Part shown: positions 1-7,755 of the stretch, piece by piece
How the letters are laid out: the number at the start of each line of letters is the position of its first letter
Position numbering within the stretch: position 1 is the stretch's first letter
NCBI RefSeq assembly: GCF_003994335.1
Contig: NZ_PNQZ01000013.1
Location: 186,001 to 250,000, forward strand
DNA length: 64,000 nucleotides
Reading direction: 5' to 3'
DNA from: Asaia sp. W19
GTDB lineage: Bacteria; Pseudomonadota; Alphaproteobacteria; Acetobacterales; Acetobacteraceae
The notes under the pieces: model-generated
Databases searched by the model: none
The model's input: only the letters and a program-made list of their open reading frames with translations
What the model was told of the DNA's origin: nothing
Made by a program: the position numbers and the translations under genes

Positions 1-56
1 GCCAGGCCCGCCCCGGCAATGACCGGCCAGCCCGCGAAGCGGGTGAGCGTTATCAT
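1..56 (-). CDS. nadB: L-aspartate oxidase, N-terminal fragment (runs off the window)
   Basis: Only the first 18 codons are present. The translation contains GWPVIAGAGLAG-like residues, the start of an FAD-binding Rossmann fold (GxGxxG). L-aspartate oxidase makes iminoaspartate, the substrate of NadA, in de novo NAD synthesis. The ATG lies 10 bases after the nadA stop on the same strand, so nadA and nadB form an operon. The identification rests on the FAD motif plus this position; the rest of the gene is outside the window. Confidence 0.75.
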   Translation of the reverse strand, partial: MITLTRFAGWPVIAGAGL

Positions 57-66
57 GGCCGCCCCC

Positions 67-1053
67 TCAGACGGCGAGCATACGCTCGACGGCCCGGCGC
101 GCCGGTGCGAAGAGCTCGTCCGGAATGGTGACTTCCTCTTCCATGGTTTCGAGTGCGCGTCGGATGGAAGCGAGCGTAATGCGCTTCATATGCGGACACA
201 GATTGCAGGGACGCACGAACTCAACCGCAGGATTCAGCGCGGCAAGATTGTCGCTCATCGAGCACTCCGTGACGAGCAGCACTTTCTGCGGCTGCTTGAC
301 GGCCACGAACTCCATCATCCCTGCGGTGGAACCGGCATAATCAGCTTCGGCGACGACCTCGGGGGGACATTCGGGATGCGCCAGGACCACCACGCCGGGA
401 TGCATGCGCCGATACTGGCGTATCTCGAGCGGTGTGAAGCGCTCATGAACTTCGCAATGCCCCGGCCAGGTCAGCATTTCGATACCCGTCTCGTTCTGGA
501 TATTCTTCGCCAGGAATTCGTCGGGGATCATGATCACCCGTGGCACGCCCAGGCTCTCGACCACCTTCTTGGCATTCCCCGACGTGCAGCAGATATCCGT
601 CTCGGCCTTCACCGCGACAGAGCTGTTCACGTAGGTTACCACCGGCACCCCGGGATAAGCTGCCTTGAAAGCCCGCACATTCGTGGCCGTAATGGATTCT
701 GCGAGAGAGCACCCGGCCATGGAATCCGGAATGAGAACGGTTTTTTGCGGGTTCATCAGCTTGGCCGTCTCGGCCATGAAATGGACCCCCGCCATCACGA
801 TCACCTGCTGATCGAGGTTTTGCGCCTCACGGGCAAGCGCCAGACTGTCCCCACGAATATCGGAGATACAGTGGAAGATTTCGGGCGTCTGGTAGTTGTG
901 GGCGAGAATCACCGCATTGCGTTCACGCTTCAGGCGCAGGATTGCCCTGATATCATCAGCGAAATTCCGCTCCCAGTCCTCACGGGTCATCAACCTGGAA
1001 ACGGGCTCGTAAAGCGCATCGCTGCGGTCTCTGACGAGGGTCATCTGATCCAT
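67..1053 (-). CDS. nadA: Quinolinate synthase
   Basis: Condenses iminoaspartate with dihydroxyacetone phosphate to quinolinate, the NAD ring precursor, in the cytoplasm. The 328-residue protein has the expected NadA length and the three cysteines that hold its [4Fe-4S] cluster: C115 in SMAGCSLAE, C200 in WPGHCEVH and C286 in the CNLCPHMK segment. Other family blocks are AHNYQTPEI near 51-59 and the TDICCTSGNA block near 152-161. The ATG at 1053 is 18 bases from a perfect palindrome and nadB follows directly, so the operon is probably repressed by the NadQ-like protein encoded upstream. Confidence 0.96.
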   Translation of the reverse strand: MDQMTLVRDRSDALYEPVSRLMTREDWERNFADDIRAILRLKRERNAVILAHNYQTPEIFHCISDIRGDSLALAREAQNLDQQVIVMAGVHFMAETAKLMNPQKTVLIPDSMAGCSLAESITATNVRAFKAAYPGVPVVTYVNSSVAVKAETDICCTSGNAKKVVESLGVPRVIMIPDEFLAKNIQNETGIEMLTWPGHCEVHERFTPLEIRQYRRMHPGVVVLAHPECPPEVVAEADYAGSTAGMMEFVAVKQPQKVLLVTECSMSDNLAALNPAVEFVRPCNLCPHMKRITLASIRRALETMEEEVTIPDELFAPARRAVERMLAV

Positions 1054-1071
1054 GGGATCTACTCCACCGAC

Positions 1072-1092
1072 TTATGCTCTTGTTGAGCATAA
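1072..1092. promoter_or_regulatory. Palindromic operator candidate upstream of nadA
   Basis: Half-sites TTATGCTC and GAGCATAA form a perfect 8-bp inverted repeat around a 5-base spacer, ending 19 bases from the nadA start codon. It sits where a repressor would block transcription of nadA-nadB. The adjacent nadQ-like gene is the obvious candidate for the binding protein. The palindrome is seen directly; assigning it to NadQ is inference. Confidence 0.7.
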
Positions 1093-1205
1093 TAAGAACA
1101 AAACTGTCAGGACCTTTACATTGGGGAGCCACACCCGGTTTTCAAAGCCACAATCCTGTGAATTTCATGAAATCCTTACCCGCTCCGTTTCCAGCAGCGC
1201 TGTTA

Positions 1206-1235
1206 CTGCCCTGCCCTGCCCTGCCCTGCCCTGCC
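1206..1235. repeat. Simple tandem repeat, six perfect CTGCC units
   Basis: Six uninterrupted copies of the pentamer CTGCC lie between the nadQ stop and the nadA operator. A five-base unit is prone to slippage, but the tract is outside any supported gene. Any effect would be on spacing or transcript structure between nadQ and nadA. Confidence 0.9.
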
Positions 1236-1286
1236 CCCTTATCGAGCGTCTGCGACCCCTGAGAAACCACAGACCATAGAAGGACC

Positions 1287-2213
1287 TCAAATCGACCGGG
1301 CTATCGGCAGTTTCGACCCCATGAGTTGCCGGGTTCCGATCACCTCCCGCCGGAAACGATAGAGCCGTGCCGGTCGCCCTTGCGCCTGCATGGCAGCTTC
1401 CCCCGTTTCCTCCACGAGATCCTGTGCCAGAATCAGACGCCGGAAATTCTGCTTATGAAGCGCGCGCCCGGCTATGGCCTCAACGGTACGCTGCAGCTGC
1501 CACAGGGTGAATGTTTCCGGCATCAACTCGAACACCACCGGACGATAGCGTATCTTTGCCCTCAACCGCGCCAGCGCCGTCGCCAGAATGCGCCGCCTGT
1601 CCGAAGGCATCGAGCGACCCGGCGCGAGCCATGCCCCAGGATGGCGTGATTCAGGCAGGAGGTTGGCTTCCCAGAGCAGTTCGTATCGATGCAGCACGAG
1701 TTCATCGTTCCAGGGCTGCCCGGAAAGGCCGAAAGTCTCCGCGCAACGCCATGAACGCGCCGCGTCGCGCCCTGCCCAGGCAGCAAGGGCGCGCTCAATT
1801 TCGGCATCGCGCTGTGCCGTCCCCGCTTCCTGCCGGTCCTCCCATGGGAAATACTCATACAGTCCGCGCCACCCCTCCTGCGCATCCTCAAGGCGGGTGA
1901 GCCCCATATAGGAAATGCGGATCAGACGGGGGGCGCCCAAGGTGCTCCCACCATGCGCGTCTTCAGGGGCCGCTACCTCTACGGCGGGATCCGTGCCGCG
2001 GGACTCGGCAAAGGTATAAAGCTGCTCAATATGGCCGAGATGACACTGCGTCTGCTGCTCAACCCACAGTCTCATGCCCCGCTGCAGCGAACGATGCGCT
2101 GTCTCCAAAGGACCGGAGGGCAGGTTGCGCCCCTGGTCGAGCGTCAGAACGACCGGCCCGTCTTCCGGCACCGCAATCAGCACCGCCACCAACTCAGACT
2201 GAATCTCGCTCAT
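1287..2213 (-). CDS. nadQ: NadQ-type Nudix-related transcriptional regulator of NAD synthesis
   Basis: The 308-residue protein has the two-part build of the COG4111/NadQ group related to NrtR: an N-terminal Nudix-like fold without a catalytic Nudix box (around the segment PLETAHRSLQRGMRLWVEQQ) and a C-terminal winged helix (FTLWQLQRTVEAIAG, then LHKQNFRRLI). Such proteins repress NAD biosynthesis genes. The neighbouring nadA-nadB operon and the palindrome before nadA fit. I chose the ATG at 2213 (MSEIQSEL) rather than an upstream in-frame start because it overlaps the preceding gene's stop as ATGA, suggesting translational coupling. The effector is unknown from sequence. Confidence 0.85.
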   Translation of the reverse strand: MSEIQSELVAVLIAVPEDGPVVLTLDQGRNLPSGPLETAHRSLQRGMRLWVEQQTQCHLGHIEQLYTFAESRGTDPAVEVAAPEDAHGGSTLGAPRLIRISYMGLTRLEDAQEGWRGLYEYFPWEDRQEAGTAQRDAEIERALAAWAGRDAARSWRCAETFGLSGQPWNDELVLHRYELLWEANLLPESRHPGAWLAPGRSMPSDRRRILATALARLRAKIRYRPVVFELMPETFTLWQLQRTVEAIAGRALHKQNFRRLILAQDLVEETGEAAMQAQGRPARLYRFRREVIGTRQLMGSKLPIARSI

Positions 2214-2692
2214 GCGCTCACGACACGCCCGGTGGTGAGCAGCAACAGGGCGCGCAGGATCTCCACCGGTGCGGGCGGGCACCCCTTGAGGGCCACATCG
2301 CATTGCCGCACCCCATCCAGACCAGCCTCCATGATCCCGCCAAGCACGGCGTAGTTCGTGCCGAAAGGCCCGCTACCCAGAGCACAATTCCCGATTGCCA
2401 CGATCCCCTTGGGCGACGGCATGGCCGCCCATCGCGCCTGCAGGCAGGGCAGCATGGCCCGTGTCACGACCCCCGTGACGAAAAGAAGCTCCGCATCGAG
2501 CGGACTGTCGACAAAGCGGATATCGTGGCGGGCAAGATCATAGGCGGCGCCCTGCAGCGCCATGGCCTCGATCAGGCAGCCATCGCATCCCCCGCCCCCA
2601 ACCGGATGAAGGGTCAGTGGCCGTGGTGCGGGTGGCAAGGTGTCACGGGGCCGCCATCGATGGGCGTCCAGCAGGGCGCGCAGGAAAATCAT
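2210..2692 (-). CDS. Orphan NuoB/hydrogenase small-subunit-like [4Fe-4S] protein
   Basis: A 160-residue protein of the NADH dehydrogenase 20 kDa subunit family. All four cluster-ligand positions are visible: C36 and C39 in GGCDGCLIE, C103 in GNCALG and C138 in KGCPPAP. The CxxC arrangement and the VTGVVTRAM segment resemble the small subunits of group 4 hydrogenases (HycG/HyfI/Ech type) more than NuoB itself, which has adjacent cysteines. No large subunit, membrane subunit or maturation gene lies nearby. The gene instead overlaps nadQ by four bases. It may be a remnant, or a redox protein recruited to NAD control; the function is not known. Confidence 0.75.
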   Translation of the reverse strand: MIFLRALLDAHRWRPRDTLPPAPRPLTLHPVGGGGCDGCLIEAMALQGAAYDLARHDIRFVDSPLDAELLFVTGVVTRAMLPCLQARWAAMPSPKGIVAIGNCALGSGPFGTNYAVLGGIMEAGLDGVRQCDVALKGCPPAPVEILRALLLLTTGRVVSA

Positions 2693-2758
2693 GGACAGAT
2701 CCGCTCACTTGGTTCGATCTGGATTTGACCACAAACATCGCCCCGGAAAAACCCCTCC

Positions 2759-3436
2759 ATGACCCTGGTCTTTGCCCCCCATATCCCCGAACTCTGGCAT
2801 AGGGATATCTGCGAAGCACCGCATGTCCGACGCTGGCTCGACAACGCGACCCGCGCTTTCGACCTGGGAAGGGTGACGATACGCGACGCCGTGCGCTTCG
2901 GAGAGAGGATCGGATTTGTATTTCTCGAAGCCGAGGCCGCGCTTGATGGGCAGAGCATCCCGCGCTTCGCTTTTCTGAGAGGGGACTCCGTAGCCATACT
3001 GGTCGTGCTGCATCAGAAGGACGGCCCAAGCCACGTCCTGTTGACATGCGAACCGCGCCTGCCTGTCGCGAAGGCTGAGCATCTCTCCTTGCCCGCAGGC
3101 ATGATCGATGACGGAACCGTGCAAAGCGCCGCCCTGCGCGAACTCTCGGAGGAAACCGGAATTGAGTTAACACCCTCGGCTGACAACCTGAGATATCTGA
3201 CAGAAATCACCCTTTCCCCAGGGGGCTGCGATGAGCGGCTGACCCTTTATGCACTTGATCTCAGCCTGCCCCCCGAGGAGAGCGCCCGTCTGGAGAACCG
3301 ACATACCGGACTTGCCGCAGAGCATGAACATATCACCCTGAGGCTCCTGCCCCTCGATGCCATCCCGGTTCTGTCGGAGCCGGACGCCAAGCTGCTGCTC
3401 GCCTATCATCTCTACAAGGCGAGTCAGACCGGCTAA
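2759..3436 (+). CDS. NUDIX hydrolase, ADP-sugar diphosphatase-like
   Basis: A 225-residue protein with a Nudix box at about 114-135, containing the diagnostic RELSEETGI. A following SPGGCDE segment is typical of the ADP-ribose/ADP-sugar pyrophosphatase group. The box is one residue shorter than the classical pattern between the first glycine and REL, and the first glutamate is not evident. It is divergently transcribed from the Fe-S protein/nadQ pair with only 66 bases between them. An ADP-ribose-related role would fit the NAD neighbourhood but the substrate cannot be read from sequence. Confidence 0.85.
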   Translation: MTLVFAPHIPELWHRDICEAPHVRRWLDNATRAFDLGRVTIRDAVRFGERIGFVFLEAEAALDGQSIPRFAFLRGDSVAILVVLHQKDGPSHVLLTCEPRLPVAKAEHLSLPAGMIDDGTVQSAALRELSEETGIELTPSADNLRYLTEITLSPGGCDERLTLYALDLSLPPEESARLENRHTGLAAEHEHITLRLLPLDAIPVLSEPDAKLLLAYHLYKASQTG

Positions 3437-3559
3437 GCCGCCAGGCGGCGTATCGGGCGCTGAACGGAAGCAAGGACAGCGCTCAGTAAGGGCGGTCAAA
3501 TTTGCCCACCCCATCTTTTTGGCCATGACGATATCCTGAACTTGCGGTAAGCCCAGAGA

Positions 3560-4366
3560 ATGACCCGGACCGACGCCCTTCCCTTTGATGCCGATGCCCT
3601 GCTCGCCCTTGCCGCCAGACTGGCGGATGAGGCTGCGACCCTGATCAACGAGATTCGGACAAACGGGTTTGAGACAATCATCAAGGCCGATAAATCGCCG
3701 GTAACCGAGGCCGATCAGGCGGCCGAACGCCATATTCTGGCCGGGTTGCGCGAGGCCACCCCTGACATTCCCGCCATTGGCGAGGAAGAAGTCGCGAACG
3801 GGCTTTTCGTTGAGCCCGGGCAGACCTACTGGCTGGTCGATCCGCTGGACGGCACGCGGGAATTCGCAGCGGGACGTGATGATTTCACAGTCAATATCGG
3901 GCTCGTTCACGATAATCGCGTTTTGCTGGGCGCCATGGCATTGCCCGCCTATGGGCAGCTCTATACCGGCCTCGTGGGAAAGGGGGCCTGGCGTCGTGAC
4001 GCATCGGGCCAGCATCCGATCAGGGCGAGCCTGCCGCCCGAGAACGGGCTGCGCATTCTGGCCTCGCGCCATTACGCCGATGATCCGCGCCTCAAGGAAT
4101 GGCTGGCAGGCCGTAAGGTCGGCACGCTCGGCAATATCGGCTCAGCGGCCAAATTCGCTCGCGTGGCTGAAGGGGCTGCCGATTTCTACCCCCGCCTTGG
4201 CCCGACCATGGAATGGGATACTGCGGCACCCCAGGCCATTGTCGAGGCGGCAGGAGGTCAGGTTCTGGACGAGCATGGCGCGCCCCTGACTTATGGCAAG
4301 CCCGGCTGGTTCAACCCTCCTTTCCTGTGCACCGGTCTCGCAGCCGCAGGAGAACCCAGCGCATGA
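3560..4366 (+). CDS. cysQ: 3'(2'),5'-bisphosphate nucleotidase, CysQ-like inositol monophosphatase family
   Basis: 268 residues, the usual length for CysQ. Metal-binding motifs of the inositol monophosphatase fold are present: EE at 76-77, DPLDGTREF at 94-102 and the late MEWDTAA segment. The wording WLVDPLDGTREF followed by FTVNIGLV is typical of CysQ, which removes phosphate from PAP and PAPS during sulfate assimilation. Its stop overlaps the next start as ATGA, so it is coupled to the t6A gene. A different sugar or inositol phosphate substrate cannot be excluded. Confidence 0.88.
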   Translation: MTRTDALPFDADALLALAARLADEAATLINEIRTNGFETIIKADKSPVTEADQAAERHILAGLREATPDIPAIGEEEVANGLFVEPGQTYWLVDPLDGTREFAAGRDDFTVNIGLVHDNRVLLGAMALPAYGQLYTGLVGKGAWRRDASGQHPIRASLPPENGLRILASRHYADDPRLKEWLAGRKVGTLGNIGSAAKFARVAEGAADFYPRLGPTMEWDTAAPQAIVEAAGGQVLDEHGAPLTYGKPGWFNPPFLCTGLAAAGEPSA

Positions 4367-5373
4367 CCGAAATCCTGAAAGCCGACCCGGACGCCATCGC
4401 CCATGCTGCGCGGCTTCTGCTTGAAGGCAAACTCGTCGCCTTCGGGACCGAAACCGTTTACGGCCTGGGTGCGCTGGCCACCTCGAACGCCGCTGTTGCC
4501 CATATCTTCGCAGCCAAAAATCGTCCGCGCTTCAATCCTCTGATCAGCCATTTTGCCAGCGCCGAAGCCGCCTTCAGGCACGTGGAGCCCACGGATCTGG
4601 CGCGCAGGCTGGCAGACAAATTCTGGCCGGGCCCCCTGACCATGATCCTGCCACGCAAAAGCAGCTCGACCATCTGCGATCTTGCAACGGCAGGCCTTCC
4701 GACCATCGCCGTCCGTGTCCCACGCGGCAAGACCGCTCTGGCACTGCTCGAGGCCGTGGGCGAACCCGTCGCAGCGCCCTCAGCCAACCCTTCGGGCCGG
4801 GTCAGCCCCTCCGACGCCTTCCATGTGCTGCGCAACATGCATGGGCGCATCGATGCCATTCTGGATTCCGGCCCGTGCTCGGTTGGCCTGGAGAGCACGG
4901 TGATCGACCTCTCGCGTGAGGTACCTTTCCTGCTCCGTCCGGGCGGAATCACCCTGGAGCAGCTCGAGGAAGTATGCGGCACGATCCGTAACCCCGATGA
5001 CTACGCCACCAAGCTGCCCGCCTCGCCGGGCATGCTGGCCTCCCATTACGCACCGGCCCTGCCGGTTCGCCTGAGTGCCGATCGGGTCGAGGCGCATGAG
5101 GCCCTGCTCGCATTTGGCCCTGCCCTGCCGGGAGCCGGTCTCGTTTACAACCTGAGCGAAAAAGGTGATCTGGAAGAAGCTGCGGCTCGGCTCTTTGCCG
5201 GGCTGCGCTTTCTGGATGGTGAAGGGCAACGGCGCGGTCTCAAGACCATCGCCGCCATGACCGTCCCCCGCCACGGGTTGGGTCTTGCCATTCTCGACCG
5301 GTTGCGCCGCGCGGCGAGCCCACGCCCCCTGGCCGGTGGGGACGATGATGATCTGGAGAGCATGATCGGCTGA
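4363..5373 (+). CDS. tsaC/sua5: L-threonylcarbamoyladenylate synthase (YrdC plus Sua5 domains)
   Basis: Makes threonylcarbamoyl-AMP from threonine, bicarbonate and ATP for the t6A modification of tRNAs reading ANN codons. The 336-residue protein has the N-terminal YrdC domain (GTETVYGLG near 25-33, KNRPRFNPL, SANPSGRVSP) and the extra C-terminal Sua5 domain beginning after SPGMLASHYAP. That makes it the long Sua5 form rather than TsaC alone. The ATG at 4363 overlaps the cysQ stop; a longer in-frame reading would begin inside cysQ and was rejected. Confidence 0.93.
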   Translation: MTEILKADPDAIAHAARLLLEGKLVAFGTETVYGLGALATSNAAVAHIFAAKNRPRFNPLISHFASAEAAFRHVEPTDLARRLADKFWPGPLTMILPRKSSSTICDLATAGLPTIAVRVPRGKTALALLEAVGEPVAAPSANPSGRVSPSDAFHVLRNMHGRIDAILDSGPCSVGLESTVIDLSREVPFLLRPGGITLEQLEEVCGTIRNPDDYATKLPASPGMLASHYAPALPVRLSADRVEAHEALLAFGPALPGAGLVYNLSEKGDLEEAAARLFAGLRFLDGEGQRRGLKTIAAMTVPRHGLGLAILDRLRRAASPRPLAGGDDDDLESMIG

Positions 5374-5903
5374 TGTCCGGCTCATTCGACCCGAAGGAAC
5401 TCAAGGTTCTGTCGGATATCCTCGCGCTCGTTCTGGAGGAGCAGGAGGGTCAGTCCGCTGCTGCGCTCAACGCGCTGCGCTCTCGCGCGAGAAAAAGCGG
5501 CATGACCGGCGGGGCGCTCAAGAACCTGTTCGTCGCCATCGCGCCGAACCCACCCCAGCGCGCCAAACCCAAGCCAAGAGCCCCCAAGGCGGAAACAGGT
5601 GCGGAAGCGCTGGCCGCCCGTCAGCAGATCGTAACCCTGACCAATAATCTGCGTCAGATGGATCTGGAATTGCGCAATTCTCGGGCACGGCTCGAATCGG
5701 TCCGCTCGGAACTTTTCCAGACCCAGCAGTCACGGGCCGAAATGCAGTCGCGCCTCATGACACGCGAGGCGCGCAAGCCCTATTTCAGCGTGCTGATCTG
5801 GTGCGGGTTTGCAGCCGGGGTGCTGATTGGCATCGCCGGAACACAGTTCATCCACTCGGTGATCGACATCCCGCATATCGATAAATCGATTTATCTGCGC
5901 TGA
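5373..5903 (+). CDS. Unknown protein with coiled coil and C-terminal membrane anchor
   Basis: A 176-residue protein I cannot assign to a named family. The N-terminal 55 residues look helical. Residues 58-75 are rich in Pro, Lys and Ala. Residues 78-131 have the charged, Leu/Gln-rich pattern of a coiled coil. A transmembrane helix lies near 138-161, followed by a short tail. It starts on the last base of the sua5 stop codon (TGATG), so it is probably translated with it. Its charge pattern suggests a tail-anchored inner membrane protein. Confidence 0.75.
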   Translation: MSGSFDPKELKVLSDILALVLEEQEGQSAAALNALRSRARKSGMTGGALKNLFVAIAPNPPQRAKPKPRAPKAETGAEALAARQQIVTLTNNLRQMDLELRNSRARLESVRSELFQTQQSRAEMQSRLMTREARKPYFSVLIWCGFAAGVLIGIAGTQFIHSVIDIPHIDKSIYLR

Positions 5904-6050
5904 AAACAGACAATGGCAGAGGCGTCATTCAGCCCTGCACCGAAAGGGAAGGAGGGCGCGTGACCGCCATTCCTTCCAATCTATTCATTCAGGCCTCCTG
6001 GCGCGGCGAGATACTTCACACAGAACGCGCCGGTGATTGCCCGCCTCTGC

Positions 6051-6578
6051 TCAGTCCCGTACCCCGCCCATGATCGGCGTCAGATGGGCCTGACTTCTGC
6101 TTCTGCGCCGCACAGGCGGCCTCGGCTGGCAGGAGACGAAGTACAGCCCTATGACAAAGATCAGGTTCGATATGGTGAGAAAGAGGTCGATGAGCATCAT
6201 CGACCCTGGACCGGCAATCCCCCCCCAAAGCGAGACGCCGAGAAACACCACATTGACCGGCCTCATGCCAAACAGCAGCGAACGCAACGGATTGGCCTGA
6301 CCCGGCCTTACCAACTGCCTCATACGCATGATGCCCATATAGAAGGCGATCAGCAAAAGCAGGTTGAGGATATTGAAGACCGAATTCCCCAGTGATGCAT
6401 AACCGGCGACGCTCAGAATGACGATCGCCGCCACATAGAAAAGGATCGAGCCCAATTGCAGGCTCATGCCCAGTTCTGCGGCAGGCATCCGTTCGGGCAG
6501 CCTGTCCGCGACGGGCTGGAAAACAGTATCGAGAAGCCAAAGATCGGCCTGATTGACGCGTTCGACAAAGCTAGACAT
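6051..6578 (-). CDS. Unknown four-helix membrane protein
   Basis: 175 residues with four likely membrane helices at about 41-63, 67-87, 106-122 and 127-149. The N-terminus is amphipathic and the C-terminal tail is basic (RPPVRRRSRS). I recognise no catalytic motif. It stands alone, converging on the gene upstream and divergent from the ABC transporter operon. The ATG at 6578 is the only reasonable start. Function unknown. Confidence 0.7.
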   Translation of the reverse strand: MSSFVERVNQADLWLLDTVFQPVADRLPERMPAAELGMSLQLGSILFYVAAIVILSVAGYASLGNSVFNILNLLLLIAFYMGIMRMRQLVRPGQANPLRSLLFGMRPVNVVFLGVSLWGGIAGPGSMMLIDLFLTISNLIFVIGLYFVSCQPRPPVRRRSRSQAHLTPIMGGVRD

Positions 6579-6900
6579 GGGGCTGATTTACCGGGGTGCC
6601 CGCCAAAACGCATCTTTTTTCTACGTTGCGGCGCTACGTTGCGGCTGCAGCGGCAATTATGGTTTGCGCCAATCAGGACACCTCGTCCCGCGCATCGCAC
6701 ATCTCGAGCAACGCCCCCACTGGTCGGACCGACCGGCACATCCGCGCCTGAGCCGTCTCGCATTCCTGCGGCAGTGACGGCCAGTCATGGGGCCCTTGCT
6801 GCGGAGATTCATGTAATCGTTGCAATAGTTCAGCATTCTTTTGACAAAACCGCGCTTGCTGCCGATCATGGTCGTTCCGGAATCATAAAGGCCTGCATGT
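6579..6900. other. Divergent intergenic region before the ABC transporter operon
   Basis: No supported gene. It contains an 11-base direct repeat (CTACGTTGCGG at 6621-6631 and 6634-6644) and, near its right end, the promoter noted separately. Short open frames here lack coding character. Confidence 0.7.
6841..6869 (+). promoter_or_regulatory. Sigma70-type promoter for the ABC transporter operon
   Basis: TTGACA at 6841-6846, a 17-base spacer and GATCAT at 6864-6869 (four of six matches to the -10 consensus). The expected transcript would start about 25 bases before the ATG at 6901, leaving room for the ribosome-binding stretch AAAGG at about 6887-6891. Confidence 0.6.
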
Positions 6901-7755
6901 ATGTCCCTCCCCGTTCTGGTCAAAAAGCTCTGCAAGTCCTGGGATGACAAGACTGTACTGGACGATATCAACCTTGCGCTCGCGCCAGGCAGCATCACTG
7001 CCCTTCTCGGGCCGAACGGTGCCGGAAAAACCACGTTTATCGGTTGTCTCCTAGGCCTTCTTGCGCCGAGTTCCGGCTCGGTCGCTCTATGGGGGCAGCC
7101 AGCGGATGCTCTAAGCGACGAGACACGGCAGCGTATCGGCTTCGTTCCCCAGCTCATGACGGGCCTCACCTGGTTCCGCGTGCAGGAACTCAAGGACTAC
7201 ACGGCCTCCTTCCGCAACAGCGCGGGCACGTCCCTGCATAGCGCTGTGACAAGCCAGGAGGCGAAGCAATGGGAGGATTGGGCCGATCTTGACCCCAAGG
7301 CGCGCCTCTCCACCCTCTCGGGCGGCGAACGCCAGAGGCTGGCCATCGTCCTTGCCTTGCGTTTCTCCCCCGAACTGATCGTCCTGGATGAGCCCGTGGC
7401 AAGCCTCGACCCTATGGCGCGCCATGACTTCATCACATTACTGGCTCAGACCGTGAAGCGACATGAAACAACGGCGCTGATCTCATCCCATATCATCTCG
7501 GATCTCGAACAGATCTGCGACCGGTTTATCGTTTTCAAAAAAGGGCATCTCATCAATGATCTGAGCGCAGAGAGCTTCGCCAGTGAGATACGCTATCTCG
7601 CCAGTCGGCCCGTTTCCGAACTGGGTCTGCACGTGATGGCCGATCTCCCGGATGGCAGCGTCTGGGTGAAAGGCTGGCATCCGAAACTCGATGGAATCGG
7701 CCTGCCTGTGCTCCCCGGAGATATGGAATCCTGCTTTCTGGCGCTGACCCGATGA
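6901..7755 (+). CDS. ABC transporter ATP-binding protein
   Basis: 284 residues with a complete nucleotide-binding domain: Walker A GPNGAGKTT at 37-45, signature LSGGERQ at 138-144, Walker B LIVLDEP at 158-164 and the switch histidine in SSHIISDLEQ. The domain order and short C-terminal extension fit the CcmA/ABC-2 exporter type. It overlaps the following membrane gene by four bases, so the two form one transporter. The substrate is not evident. Confidence 0.92.
   Translation: MSLPVLVKKLCKSWDDKTVLDDINLALAPGSITALLGPNGAGKTTFIGCLLGLLAPSSGSVALWGQPADALSDETRQRIGFVPQLMTGLTWFRVQELKDYTASFRNSAGTSLHSAVTSQEAKQWEDWADLDPKARLSTLSGGERQRLAIVLALRFSPELIVLDEPVASLDPMARHDFITLLAQTVKRHETTALISSHIISDLEQICDRFIVFKKGHLINDLSAESFASEIRYLASRPVSELGLHVMADLPDGSVWVKGWHPKLDGIGLPVLPGDMESCFLALTR

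Noticed and set aside
1206..1235. CTGCC repeat as part of a CRISPR array
   Set aside because: The unit is only five bases and uninterrupted; there are no spacers or cas genes nearby.
6621..6644. Direct repeat CTACGTTGCGG as an attachment or operator site
   Set aside because: Only two copies, no mobile gene or regulator beside it; listed only as part of the intergenic region.
6553..6777. Possible small gene in the gap before the ABC transporter
   Set aside because: No ribosome site, no coding bias, and it overlaps the start of a better supported gene on the other strand.
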